Origin: Tepidimonas sediminis
GTDB taxonomy: Bacteria; Pseudomonadota; Gammaproteobacteria; Burkholderiales; Burkholderiaceae_C
Direction: 5' to 3'
Length of the DNA stretch: 64,000 nucleotides
Assembly: GCF_007556605.1 (NCBI RefSeq)
Contig: NZ_VJND01000013.1
Coordinates: 1-64,000 of the forward strand
Shown here: positions 1 to 11,029 of the stretch, one piece after another
How the letters are laid out: each line of letters opens with the position of its first letter
Numbering within the stretch: position 1 is the stretch's first letter
The notes under the pieces: model-generated
Told to the model about the DNA's origin: nothing
The model's input: the letters and a program-made list of their open reading frames with translations, nothing else
The model's database searches: none
Program-made: the position numbers and the translations under genes

Positions 1-2
1 GC

Positions 3-1652
3 ACCGGCAGCGGCGCCCCGCCCCCGCCGTGCCCGACCGAGCCGCCACCGTGGCTGGCGCCGGTGGCCGCGGCGCCGCTGCCGGTGCTGCTGGACGATGC
101 AGCGCTGCAGGCCGTGCTGGACGAGGAGGCCACCGGCCATGCGCTGGCCGCGCGGCTGCGCGCCGATCCGCCGCTTGGGTTGCGGCTGATCGCCGCCGCG
201 CAGCGCCACGTGCGCGGCGGGCTGCGCATCACGCACCTGGAGCACGCGCTGGGGTTGCTCGGGCTGGGGCGTGCGCAGGCGCTGGTGCGGCAGGCGGCGG
301 CGCGGCGCTTCGACCCGCGCGCGCCGGGCCACCTGGCCTACGCCAACGCCGTGGCCACCAGCCTGCTGGCGGCGCACTGGGCCCAGGCGTGCGCGCGCAT
401 CGACGGCCGCGGCGACCACGCCACGGTGTTCTGGACCACCGTGCTGCATGGCATCACGCACTGGCACTGGGCGCTGGCGCAGCCGGCGCGCGCCGAGGCG
501 TGGCGGGCGCGCGTGGCCGCCGGCGAGCGCGGCGAGACGCTGGAGCGCGCCTGGCTCGGCCGCGCGCTGGCCGACTGGGACCGCGCGCTGGCCTGCCACC
601 TGGGGCTCGCGGACGCCGACGACCTGCCGCTGGCGCCGGTGCTGGACCGGCGCCACCTGAAGCGCGCCGCCCGGCTGGCGTGGACCGGCGCCAACCCGGC
701 CACGGTGGAGGGCGAGCTGGGCCGCTGGCTGCACCAGCCGGCGCTGGCGCCGCTGCTGTGGTTCCTGCTGGCGCGCGAGGCGATGGCCGACTGGCACGGC
801 CCCCGCACCGCGCTGCTGCTGCGCGCGCTGGCCACGCTGCGCGGCTGGCGGCTGGACGACACGATCGCGTTCGCGCACCGCCACGCCGCCGAGGCCAGCC
901 GCGGCCTGACATGGGCGGTGTGGGACGGCGCGCCGGCGGCGCGGCTGTTCTGGGCGCGCCCGCCGGCGCGCCGGCTGGCCGTCGCGGCGGCCGAGGAGGT
1001 CGCCGCACCGGCCACCGCGGCACCAATGCAGACGGCGGCCCCGCAGACCCCCGCCCCGTCCGCGCCGACGGCGTCCGCTCCCGCCGGCGCGGCGCCGGCA
1101 TCGGCCCCGGCGGCGCCGCTGTCGCTGGACGACTTCGTCGAGGCCTGCCAGGCGCAGCGCTTCGGCACGCTCACCGGGTTCCTGCAGGCGTTCGCGCTGA
1201 CGCTGCGGCAGTCGCTCGGGCTGGCGCGCTTCGCGCTGCTGATGCGCACCACCGACCCCGGACGGCTGGTCTGCATCGCCGCGCACGGCTTCGGCGCCGC
1301 GGTGCAGCCGCGCCGGCTGCAGGTGCCGCTGGCGCAGGCGCCGCTGCTGGCGCGGCTGATGGAGCAGCCCGGCGCCTTTCTGCGCGTGGCGCCGGGGCAG
1401 GTGCCCACCGCGCGCGCGCAGCTGCCGGCGCCGCTGGACGGCGAGCTGCCCGCCGGTGGCGTGGCGCTGGCCACGCTGACGGTGCGCGGCCGCGCCGCCG
1501 GCATCCTGTGGGCCGACGCCGGCGCCTGGGGGCAAGGGCTGGACGATGCGCAGTACCAGGGCATCAAGCGCGTCACGCTGCACTTCGCGCGCGAGCTGAC
1601 GCGGCTGCTGGTGCTGCAGCAGCGCCGCGCCGACGAGGCGGCCGCCGGCTAG
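3..1652 (+). CDS. HDOD-domain protein with C-terminal GAF-like region, 5' end outside window
   Basis: The reading frame is open from the left edge to a TAG at 1650-1652, so the N-terminus probably lies outside the window; a GTG at 63 is the first internal start. Residues after that GTG show the leucine/alanine-rich helical layout of an HDOD domain (stretches GLRLIAAAQ, LEHALGLLGLGRAQAL, TVLHGITHWHWAL). An Ala/Pro-rich linker follows, then about 170 residues that look like a GAF-type sensor (LARFALLMRTTDPGRLVCIAAHGFG). HDOD proteins commonly act in signalling linked to motility and c-di-GMP; no catalytic residue supports an enzyme role. The gene runs towards pomB and their 3' ends overlap by 4 bases. 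The HDOD call is good, the GAF call moderate, the function unknown. Confidence 0.7.
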   Translation, partial: TGSGAPPPPCPTEPPPWLAPVAAAPLPVLLDDAALQAVLDEEATGHALAARLRADPPLGLRLIAAAQRHVRGGLRITHLEHALGLLGLGRAQALVRQAAARRFDPRAPGHLAYANAVATSLLAAHWAQACARIDGRGDHATVFWTTVLHGITHWHWALAQPARAEAWRARVAAGERGETLERAWLGRALADWDRALACHLGLADADDLPLAPVLDRRHLKRAARLAWTGANPATVEGELGRWLHQPALAPLLWFLLAREAMADWHGPRTALLLRALATLRGWRLDDTIAFAHRHAAEASRGLTWAVWDGAPAARLFWARPPARRLAVAAAEEVAAPATAAPMQTAAPQTPAPSAPTASAPAGAAPASAPAAPLSLDDFVEACQAQRFGTLTGFLQAFALTLRQSLGLARFALLMRTTDPGRLVCIAAHGFGAAVQPRRLQVPLAQAPLLARLMEQPGAFLRVAPGQVPTARAQLPAPLDGELPAGGVALATLTVRGRAAGILWADAGAWGQGLDDAQYQGIKRVTLHFARELTRLLVLQQRRADEAAAG

Positions 1653-2530
1653 CGCCGCCAGCCCAGGCGAGTCAGGTCGCCGCCGGCCTCCAGCAGCTTG
1701 AGCGCCTCGGCCTCGAACTCCGCCGCCGGACCGGCCAGGTCGATCACGATCTCGACGCGCCGGTTGCGCGCGCGGTGCTCGGCGCTGTCGTTGGGCACCA
1801 GCGGCTGCGTCTCGGCGTAGCCCGCCACGCGCAGGCGCTGCGGCTCCACGGCCTTCTGCTCCAGCAGCACGTTGGCCACCGCGGCGGCGCGCGCCGCCGA
1901 CAGGTCCCAGTTGGACTGGAAGCGCGCGGTGTGGATCGGCACGTCGTCGGTGTGCCCCTCCACCGCCACCTGACCCGGGATCGTCGTCAGCGCCTCGCCG
2001 ATGCGGCGCAGCATGTCGCGAAACGCCGGCGTGACGTCGGCCGAGCCGGAAGGAAACGACCCCCGCTCCTCGATGCGGATCACCAGCCGCTTGTTGCCCT
2101 GCTCCAGCTGCAGCAGGCCCTTGCCGAGCTCCTGCTGCAGCGCCTGCGCCAGCTGCTGCGCGCTGCGCTCGATCTGCTGCTGCAGCGCCTGCTGCACCTG
2201 GTGGAGCGCCTCGGCGCTGTGCGTGGCCAGGCGCGGGTCCTGCTGGCTCGTCTGCTGGCGCACCTCGTCCAGCACGGTCGGCTCCGGCTTGCCGGGGGAG
2301 AACTTGTCGAACACGGGGCTCGTGCCCATCGGGATCTGGTCGGCCGCCACCTGCCGCTGCACGCCGAAGGCCTTTTCCAGCGACTGGGCGATCTGCTTGA
2401 ACTTCGTCGCGTCCATCTCCGCGAACGACAGCAGCAGCACGAAGAAGCACATCAGCAGCGACATCAGGTCGGCGAACGTGCCCATGTAGGCCGGCAGGCC
2501 CGGTTTGCACTCGTCGGCTTCGTCGTCCAT
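1649..2530 (-). CDS. pomB: Flagellar stator protein, PomB/MotB family (probably Na+ type)
   Basis: Peptidoglycan-anchoring half of the flagellar stator. One membrane helix lies near residues 17-38, with the ion-carrying aspartate D21 in the segment GTFADLMSLLMCFF. The wording of this segment and of the plug region after it (EMDATKFKQIAQSLEKAFGV) matches Vibrio-type PomB much better than proton-type MotB. A Gln-rich region (about 90-140) leads to an OmpA-like peptidoglycan-binding domain (about 150-275) with GHTDD at 192-196 and RARNRRVEI near 253-261. Length (293 aa) suits the family. It lies 42 bases downstream of pomA, presumably in one transcript. Use of sodium is inferred from similarity. 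Confidence 0.92.
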   Translation of the reverse strand: MDDEADECKPGLPAYMGTFADLMSLLMCFFVLLLSFAEMDATKFKQIAQSLEKAFGVQRQVAADQIPMGTSPVFDKFSPGKPEPTVLDEVRQQTSQQDPRLATHSAEALHQVQQALQQQIERSAQQLAQALQQELGKGLLQLEQGNKRLVIRIEERGSFPSGSADVTPAFRDMLRRIGEALTTIPGQVAVEGHTDDVPIHTARFQSNWDLSAARAAAVANVLLEQKAVEPQRLRVAGYAETQPLVPNDSAEHRARNRRVEIVIDLAGPAAEFEAEALKLLEAGGDLTRLGWRR

Positions 2531-2572
2531 CGCCGTGGCTCGGGATTCGAAGGTTCGCGGGATCGCGCGGCG

Positions 2573-3328
2573 TCAGGCCTCGGCCTTGCGCAGCTTGGGC
2601 GGCAGGTAGCTGTTGAGCAGCGTCTCCACCACGCGCGGATTGACGCCGTTCTGGATGCTGGTGATGGCGTCCAGCAGCATGGCCTGCTGGCGCGCCTCCT
2701 CGGTCATGCGCAGGTTGAGCTTGTCGGCGATCGGGATGGCCACCATGTTGGCCAGGATCGCGCCGTACAGCGTCGTCAGCAGCGCCACCGCCATCGCCGG
2801 GCCGATGGCCTTGGGGTCGTCCATGTTGGACAGCATCTGCACCAGGCCCACCAGCGTGCCGACCATGCCCATCGCCGGGGCCACATCCCCCAGCGCGGTG
2901 AACACCTTGGCGCCCCACTTGTGGCGCTCCAGCGTCAGCAGGCGCTCGCGCTCCAGCACCGTGCGCACGACCTCGGGCGGGTGGCCGTCGACCATCATCT
3001 GGATGCCGAGCTTGAGGAACGGCGTGGAATACTCGCGCCCGTCCAGCGCCAGGAACCCCTCCTTGCGCGCGATGCGGGCGATCTCGGTGACCTCGTCGAT
3101 CAGCGCCTGGCTTTCGAGCAGCTTGAACTTGAACGCCTTGGCCGCCACCCCCACGGCCGACAGGAACTGCTTGAGCGAGAACTTCATCAGCACGACGAAC
3201 AGCGAGCCGACGACGACGATCAGGATCGACGGCACGTCGATGAACATGCCGGCCGAGCCGCCGACCAGGATGGCCGCCAGCACGATGAGGAAGCCGCCGA
3301 TCAGGCCGACGAGGGTGGCGAGGTCCAC
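2573..3328 (-). CDS. pomA: Flagellar stator protein, PomA/MotA family (probably Na+ type)
   Basis: Membrane channel half of the stator (251 aa, four predicted helices: about 5-25, 30-50, 147-168, 178-200). The start MDLATLVGLIGGF and the block GDVAPAMGMVGTLVGLVQML followed by NMDDPKAIGPAMAVALLTT are near-identical to PomA of Vibrio-type Na+ motors. The large cytoplasmic loop (about 55-145) carries the charged residues expected to contact FliG. It starts with GTG at 3328, preceded by the ribosome site GGGAGAA. It forms a two-gene unit with pomB. A perfect palindrome lies upstream (3367-3381). Stator identity is very secure; ion type is inferred. Confidence 0.94.
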   Translation of the reverse strand: MDLATLVGLIGGFLIVLAAILVGGSAGMFIDVPSILIVVVGSLFVVLMKFSLKQFLSAVGVAAKAFKFKLLESQALIDEVTEIARIARKEGFLALDGREYSTPFLKLGIQMMVDGHPPEVVRTVLERERLLTLERHKWGAKVFTALGDVAPAMGMVGTLVGLVQMLSNMDDPKAIGPAMAVALLTTLYGAILANMVAIPIADKLNLRMTEEARQQAMLLDAITSIQNGVNPRVVETLLNSYLPPKLRKAEA

Positions 3329-3366
3329 GAACCGTTCTCCCGCAAACGCTGTCCCGGATGTGACGA

Positions 3367-3381
3367 GGTAACGATGTTACC
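3367..3381. promoter_or_regulatory. Perfect 6-3-6 palindrome upstream of pomA
   Basis: GGTAAC-GAT-GTTACC is an exact inverted repeat about 40 bases upstream of the pomA start codon, in the only AT-containing patch of the short gap between pomA and topB. A dyad of this size is operator-like. No regulator can be assigned from sequence, and chance occurrence in one genome is possible. Confidence 0.4.
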
Positions 3382-3410
3382 GGAGGCTCCCGACGGCGGT
3401 CTGACAGCCG

Positions 3411-6044
<2,634 letters not shown>

Positions 6045-6170
6045 TGTTCCTACAATGCTCGTGACGCGGGCCGATGCCGGCCGCCGATGCCGGCCCGCCA
6101 CCTCCCCGCTCGCGCGCACGCGCGCGCCTGCACACACACAGCTACGTTAGCAAACTTTCGGACGACGACG

Positions 6171-6989
6171 ATGGCCGAGGTCGATCCCGCAGCCCGCACC
6201 GCCCCGGCGGCACTGGCCGCGCTGCAGCAGGGCGCGCGCCGGCTGGCGCACGCGCTGGGGGCGCCAGCCTCGGGCTGGGAGGTGGAGGTGGCCGCAACCC
6301 TCGACTCCACCAACGCCGAGCTGCTGCGCCGGGCGCGCGCCGGCGTGACGCGGCCGACGGTGCTGGCGGCGGCGGCGCAGACCGCCGGGCGCGGCCGGCG
6401 CGGCCGGCCGTGGGTCACGCTGCCCGGGCAATCGCTGGCGTTCTCGGTCGGGCTGCCGCTGGCGCCGGCGGACTGGTCCGGCCTGTCGCTGGTGGTGGGC
6501 GTGGCCGTGGCGCAGGCGCTGCCGACGGGGGTACGGCTCAAGTGGCCCAACGACCTGTGGTGGCAGGGCCGCAAGCTGGGCGGCATCCTGATCGAGACCG
6601 CGGGGGCGGCCGGCTCCGGGTCGCGCTATGCGGTGATCGGCGTGGGCGTCAACCTCGCCACGCCGGCGCTGCCCCCCGACGCGGCGCTCGACGCGCTGCC
6701 GCCGGCGGGCCTGCACGAGCTGCCCGGCACGGCCGTCGATCCCGGCGCCTGGCTGGCCGTGCTGGCGCCGGCGGTGGTGCAGGCGGTGCGCCGCTTCGAG
6801 CAGGACGGCTTTGCGCCATGGCAGGCACGCTACGGTGCGCTGGACGCCCTGGCTGGCCGGCCGGTGCGCACCAGCGATGGCGTGGAGGGCGTGGCCGATG
6901 GCGTGGATGCCGACGGCGCGCTGCGGCTGCGCACCGCGCAGGGGCTGCGGCGCGTACAGGCCGGTGAGGTGAGCGTGCGGCCATGCTGA
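6171..6989 (+). CDS. birA: Biotin--[acetyl-CoA-carboxylase] ligase, monofunctional
   Basis: Activates biotin to biotinyl-AMP and transfers it to the biotin carboxyl carrier protein of acetyl-CoA carboxylase. The biotin-adenylate loop GRGRRGRPW is at 73-81, KWPNDLWWQGRKLGG at 124-138 with the key lysine K135, and a small C-terminal barrel (about 225-270) follows. At 272 aa it lacks the N-terminal helix-turn-helix of E. coli BirA, so it should be a class I ligase without repressor function. The ATG at 6171 is the plausible start; the ribosome site is weak. The 3' end overlaps the next gene by 7 bases, suggesting translational coupling. Confidence 0.95.
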   Translation: MAEVDPAARTAPAALAALQQGARRLAHALGAPASGWEVEVAATLDSTNAELLRRARAGVTRPTVLAAAAQTAGRGRRGRPWVTLPGQSLAFSVGLPLAPADWSGLSLVVGVAVAQALPTGVRLKWPNDLWWQGRKLGGILIETAGAAGSGSRYAVIGVGVNLATPALPPDAALDALPPAGLHELPGTAVDPGAWLAVLAPAVVQAVRRFEQDGFAPWQARYGALDALAGRPVRTSDGVEGVADGVDADGALRLRTAQGLRRVQAGEVSVRPC

Positions 6990-7753
6990 GGGGACTGGTG
7001 CTGGCGCTGCTGCTGGCCAACGCCGGGCTGGCGGCGTGGCAGGCGGGGTGGCTCGGCCCCGCGCCCGGCGGACTGGAGGAAGCCGCGCGCGAACCCGAAC
7101 GGCTGGCGCAGCAGCTGGAGCCGCAGCGGCTGCGGCTGCTGAACCCTCCGGGGGCGGCGGCGGCCGACCCGTCGCCCGCTGCCGCGGCCCCGCGGCCAGC
7201 CGCCGACGGCACCGGCGCCGCCGGCGAGGCCCCCGCCGCGCCGACCGAGGCCCCCCCGCCACCCACGCCGCCGGCCACCATGGCCACCGCCAGCCGTGAA
7301 CCGCGGCGCTGCTGGCAGCTGCCGGCTGCGCCGCCGGCGCAGGCGCAGGCCTGGCGGCGCGCGGCGGAGGCGCAAGCCGGCCTGCGCGGCCGTCACACGG
7401 AGGGGTTGAGCCGCCTGCCGCCGCGCTGGCTGGTCTACGTCGGGCCGCTGACCGATGCCGCGGCGCTGGCGGCGCGCCGTGCGGCCCTGCGCCAGGCGGG
7501 CCTGGACCAGCGCAGCGTGGACGTACCCGACGTCGGCCCCGGGCTGGCGCTGGGCACCTACTCCACCGAGGAGGCGGCGCGCAAGGCGCTGGCCGAGGCG
7601 CAGCAGCGCGGCGTGCGCGACGCGCGCGTGGTGCGCGAGCGGCCGCCCAGCGAGCTGCTGACGCTGCGCTGGCCGGACCTGACCGCGGCCGAGACCGCGG
7701 CGCTGCGCGAGGCGCTCGGCCCGGCGGCGCGTCAACTGGTGGCCTGCCCCTGA
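6983..7753 (+). CDS. SPOR-domain envelope protein
   Basis: A 256-aa protein with an N-terminal hydrophobic segment (about 2-19), a low-complexity Ala/Pro linker (about 50-100) and a C-terminal SPOR-like fold (about 145-220: WLVYVGPLTDAAALAARRAALRQAGLD, then GLALGTYSTEEAARKALAEAQQRGV). SPOR domains bind denuded septal peptidoglycan, so a cell-envelope or division role is likely. It starts inside the end of birA (7-base overlap) and converges on pdeM (22-base overlap). The domain call rests on the beta-alpha pattern and the F/YSTEEAA motif. Confidence 0.8.
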   Translation: MLRGLVLALLLANAGLAAWQAGWLGPAPGGLEEAAREPERLAQQLEPQRLRLLNPPGAAAADPSPAAAAPRPAADGTGAAGEAPAAPTEAPPPPTPPATMATASREPRRCWQLPAAPPAQAQAWRRAAEAQAGLRGRHTEGLSRLPPRWLVYVGPLTDAAALAARRAALRQAGLDQRSVDVPDVGPGLALGTYSTEEAARKALAEAQQRGVRDARVVRERPPSELLTLRWPDLTAAETAALREALGPAARQLVACP

Positions 7754-8499
7754 GGCTCGTCGGCGGCCGCCACCGGCTGCCACGGCGCCGGCCATTGCTG
7801 CGGCAGCGGCCACACGCGCCCGTCGGCCAGCACGGCGCGCGCCGCCTCCGCGCCCGCCGGCACGGCCCAGCCGCCGGTGAAGGCGCCGAACGCCGGCAGC
7901 ACCAGCGCGCCGCGCCGCAGCACGAAGCACGGCAGGCGCAGCCGCTCGTGCCCCGGCCCGCGCAGCACCGCCACCGGGTGCACGTGGCCGCACAGCACCG
8001 GCGCGGCCTGCGGCGCGAGCGCCCGCGGCGGCGCGTGGCAGGCGCGCCACGGGCCCAGCGGCCACGGCTCGTCCACCACGTCGAAGCCCAGCTCCGGGGG
8101 CGGGTCGCCGGCGCGGTCGTCGTGGTTGCCGCGCACCAGCACCATCCGCACGTCGGCATGCGCGTGGCGCCAGGCGTGCAGGGCCGCCCGCAGCGCCGCG
8201 GTGCGGCCGGTGCGCGCGTGCAGCCAGTCGCCCAGCACCACCAGCCGGCGCGCGCCCAGGGCGCGCAGCAGCGCGCCGAGCCGCTCGAGGTCGGCGGCGG
8301 AGCTGCCCGCCGGCACCGCCACCCCCGCCGCGCGCAGCGCCGCCCCCTTGCCGAGGTGCACGTCGGCGACGAACAGCGTGGCCTCCCGCGGCCACCAGGC
8401 GGCGCGCTGCGGCAGCAGCCACAGTTCCGCCGCCGGGTCGGGCGCCGCCCGCACGCGCAGCGCGCCGGCCAGCGCGTCGGCTTGCGCCGGCTCAGCCAT
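7732..8499 (-). CDS. pdeM: Ligase-associated DNA damage response phosphoesterase PdeM
   Basis: Calcineurin-like metallophosphoesterase (255 aa) with the metal-binding series DVHLGKG (about 47-53), GDWLH (about 94), GNHDD (about 125) and CGHVHP (about 171). Members of this family are manganese-dependent nucleases or phosphodiesterases encoded with the Lhr-type helicase and an ATP-dependent ligase. It is the last gene of the four-gene repair operon and its ATG at 8499 overlaps the helicase stop by 8 bases. The family assignment comes from sequence plus this neighbourhood. Confidence 0.9.
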   Translation of the reverse strand: MAEPAQADALAGALRVRAAPDPAAELWLLPQRAAWWPREATLFVADVHLGKGAALRAAGVAVPAGSSAADLERLGALLRALGARRLVVLGDWLHARTGRTAALRAALHAWRHAHADVRMVLVRGNHDDRAGDPPPELGFDVVDEPWPLGPWRACHAPPRALAPQAAPVLCGHVHPVAVLRGPGHERLRLPCFVLRRGALVLPAFGAFTGGWAVPAGAEAARAVLADGRVWPLPQQWPAPWQPVAAADEPQGQATS

Positions 8500-11029
8500 G
8501 GTCGCCCTCCGGCGTCGCCCGGACGCGGCGGCGCGGACGCGCCTCGGCGTCGGCGGCGCGCTCCAGCTGCGCCACCAGGCGCTGCAGGCGCACCGCCAGC
8601 GTCTCGCTGGAGAGCCGCTCGCGCAGCCGCTCCACCATCAGCGGAAAGGCCAGCGGCGTCGGACGCGCGATCGCGCGCAGCTGCAGCCGCCAGCCGCGCA
8701 GGCGCTGCAGGCAGGCGTGCAGGGGCTCGAAGGCCAGCTCGTGCGCCAGCACCTCGTCGCGCGCCTGGCGCAGCAGGCGGTTGTCCGGGTCGTGGCGTTC
8801 GAACACCTGCCACAGCAGGCTGGCGCCGACCTGCAGGTCGCGCGCGCGGCGGTGCCGGCCCGGCGCATCCGGCTCCAGCAGCCCGGCCACGCGCGCGATC
8901 TCGCGGAAGCGCCGCTGCGCCAGCTCGGCGGCGTTGAGGCTGGCCAGCAGCTGTGCCGCCAGCGCCGCCGGCTCCGGGGGCTCGAGCGCCTGCGGCAGCC
9001 AGGCAGCCCAGTCCACGGCCTGGCTGACCAGCAGCTCCAGCCCCCAGTCGTTGGCCGCCAGCGCCACCGTGCACGGCTGGCACTGCGTGAGCTGCCAGGC
9101 CAGCCAGCCGCCCAAGGCCAGGTGCACGTCGCGCCCCGCCAACGGGTAGAGGAACAGGTGGTGGCCGTCGCGGTCGCGCAGCGTTTCGGCCACGAGCAGG
9201 CCCGGCTGCGGCAGCGCCGACCAGCGCGCCTGCAGCGCCAGCAGCGGCTGCGCGACGCGCAGCTCGGGGTCGTCGCCGGCGCGGCCCTGCGCGCAGGCGT
9301 GCAGACGCTCGAGCACCGCATCGGCCAGCAGCGTGGACAGCGGCAGGCGCCCGCCCTGCCAGCGCGGGATCGCCGCGCGCGCTGCCGCCGCGGCCGGACG
9401 CACCCAGGCCACCAGGTCGCGCAGCCGCACCAGCTCCAGCGTGCGCCCGGCCAGCGTGAACACGTCGCCGGGGCGCAGCCGCGCGACGAACCCCTCTTCG
9501 ACGAGGCCGAGGCGGCGGCCGTTGAGGAAGCGCACCTCCAGCTGCGCGTCGCCGACGATGGTGCCGATGGAGAGCCGGTGCCGCCGCGCCAGCCGCGCAT
9601 CCGGCACGCGCCAGACGCCGCTGGCGTCCGGCTCCACGCGGCGATACTGCGGATACGCCTGCAGCGACGGCCCGCCGCGGCGCACGAAGTCCAGGGACCA
9701 GCGCCAGTCGTCGTCCGAGAGCCGGGCGTAGGCGTGCGTCGAGCGCACCTCGGCCAGCAGGTCGTCGGGCAGGAAACCGCCGCCCAGCGCCACCGTCACC
9801 AGATGCTGCACCAGCACGTCCAGCGGCGCCTGCGGGGGGCGGCGCGGCTCCACCAGCCCGGCGGCCACGGCGTGCCGCGCGGCGGCGGCCTCCACCAGCT
9901 CCAGCCCGTGCGTCGGCACCAGCGTCAGCCGCGACGGCCGCCCCGGGGCGTGGCCGCTGCGCCCGGCGCGCTGCAGCAGCCGCGCCACGCCCTTGGGCGA
10001 GCCGATCTGCAGCACGCGCTGCACCGGCGCGAAATCGACGCCCAAGTCGAGGCTGGAGGTGCACACCACGACGCGCACCGCGCCGCGCTTCAGCCCCTCC
10101 TCGACCCAGCGGCGCACGCCGGCATCCAGCGAGCCGTGGTGCAGCGCCAGGCTGCCGGCCCAGTGCGGGCGCAGCGCCAGCAGCGCCTGGTACCACCATT
10201 CGGTCTGCGCGCGGGTGTTCGTGAAGACGAGCGCGCTGCCGCAGCCGTCCAGCTCCGCGGCCACGAGCGGTGCCATCGCCGCGCCGAGGTGTCCGGCCCA
10301 GGCGAAGCGCTCCACCACCGGCGGCAGCAACGCCTCGACGACGAGGGTCTTGGGCAGCGCGGCGCGCATCAGCGCCGCCTCGGCGGCCCGCGCCGGACCG
10401 ACGAGGGCCGCCAGGGCTTCCTCCAGGTTGGCCAGCGTCGCCGACAGGCCCCAGACCTGCAGCCCCGGCTGCCAGCGCCGCAGCCGCGCCAGCGCCAGCT
10501 GCACCTGCACGCCGCGCTTGCCGCCGAGCAGCTCGTGCCACTCGTCCACCACCACCGCCTGCACACCGGCCAGCCGCTGCCGCGCGTCGGCGCGCGCCAG
10601 CAGCAGCGACAGGCTCTCCGGCGTCGTCACCAGCGCCTCGGGGAAGCGGCGCTGCTGGCGCGCGCGCTCGGCGGTGGGCGTATCGCCGGTGCGCACGGCC
10701 AGGCGCCAGCCCGGCGCCAGCATGCCCAGCGGCGCCCGCAGCGCCTGCGCGGTGTCGGCCGCCAGCGCCCGCAGCGGCGTCACCCACAGCAGCCGCGGGC
10801 CGCTGGCCACCGGCGGCGGCGCCGTGCCGTGGCGCGCCAGCAGGCCGAGCCACACCGCGTACGTCTTGCCGGCGCCGGTGCTGGCGTGCAGCAGGCCGCT
10901 GTGCCCGGCGGCGATGGCGCGCCAGGCCGCGCGCTGGAAATCGAACGGCGCCCAGCCCTGCGCGCGCAGCCACGCCTCGGCGCGCGCCACCGCGTCCTGC
11001 CCCCCGGCGTCGACGGCGAGCGCGCTCAC
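8492..11029 (-). CDS. Ligase-associated DEXH-box DNA helicase, Lhr type
   Basis: Superfamily 2 helicase of 845 aa. Walker A is ASTGAGKT (49-56), the DEXH-type box is VVVDEWHELL, and motif III is LSATLANLEEAL. Motif VI lies in LLQRAGRSGHAPGRPS. A C-terminal region follows with the layout of the Lhr-Core winged helix and accessory domains. It is probably a 3'-to-5' translocase acting in DNA repair, by analogy with Lhr-Core. The GTG start at 11029 is part of GTGA, overlapping the ligase stop by 4 bases. The length matches the short ligase-associated form and not the roughly 1500-residue full Lhr. Confidence 0.93.
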   Translation of the reverse strand: MSALAVDAGGQDAVARAEAWLRAQGWAPFDFQRAAWRAIAAGHSGLLHASTGAGKTYAVWLGLLARHGTAPPPVASGPRLLWVTPLRALAADTAQALRAPLGMLAPGWRLAVRTGDTPTAERARQQRRFPEALVTTPESLSLLLARADARQRLAGVQAVVVDEWHELLGGKRGVQVQLALARLRRWQPGLQVWGLSATLANLEEALAALVGPARAAEAALMRAALPKTLVVEALLPPVVERFAWAGHLGAAMAPLVAAELDGCGSALVFTNTRAQTEWWYQALLALRPHWAGSLALHHGSLDAGVRRWVEEGLKRGAVRVVVCTSSLDLGVDFAPVQRVLQIGSPKGVARLLQRAGRSGHAPGRPSRLTLVPTHGLELVEAAAARHAVAAGLVEPRRPPQAPLDVLVQHLVTVALGGGFLPDDLLAEVRSTHAYARLSDDDWRWSLDFVRRGGPSLQAYPQYRRVEPDASGVWRVPDARLARRHRLSIGTIVGDAQLEVRFLNGRRLGLVEEGFVARLRPGDVFTLAGRTLELVRLRDLVAWVRPAAAAARAAIPRWQGGRLPLSTLLADAVLERLHACAQGRAGDDPELRVAQPLLALQARWSALPQPGLLVAETLRDRDGHHLFLYPLAGRDVHLALGGWLAWQLTQCQPCTVALAANDWGLELLVSQAVDWAAWLPQALEPPEPAALAAQLLASLNAAELAQRRFREIARVAGLLEPDAPGRHRRARDLQVGASLLWQVFERHDPDNRLLRQARDEVLAHELAFEPLHACLQRLRGWRLQLRAIARPTPLAFPLMVERLRERLSSETLAVRLQRLVAQLERAADAEARPRRRVRATPEGDHG

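Noticed and set aside
3341-3357. Sigma-54-like GG-N10-GC on the minus strand before pomA
   Set aside because: Transcription would start within about 3 bases of the pomA start codon, leaving no ribosome site; the -24 element also matches poorly.
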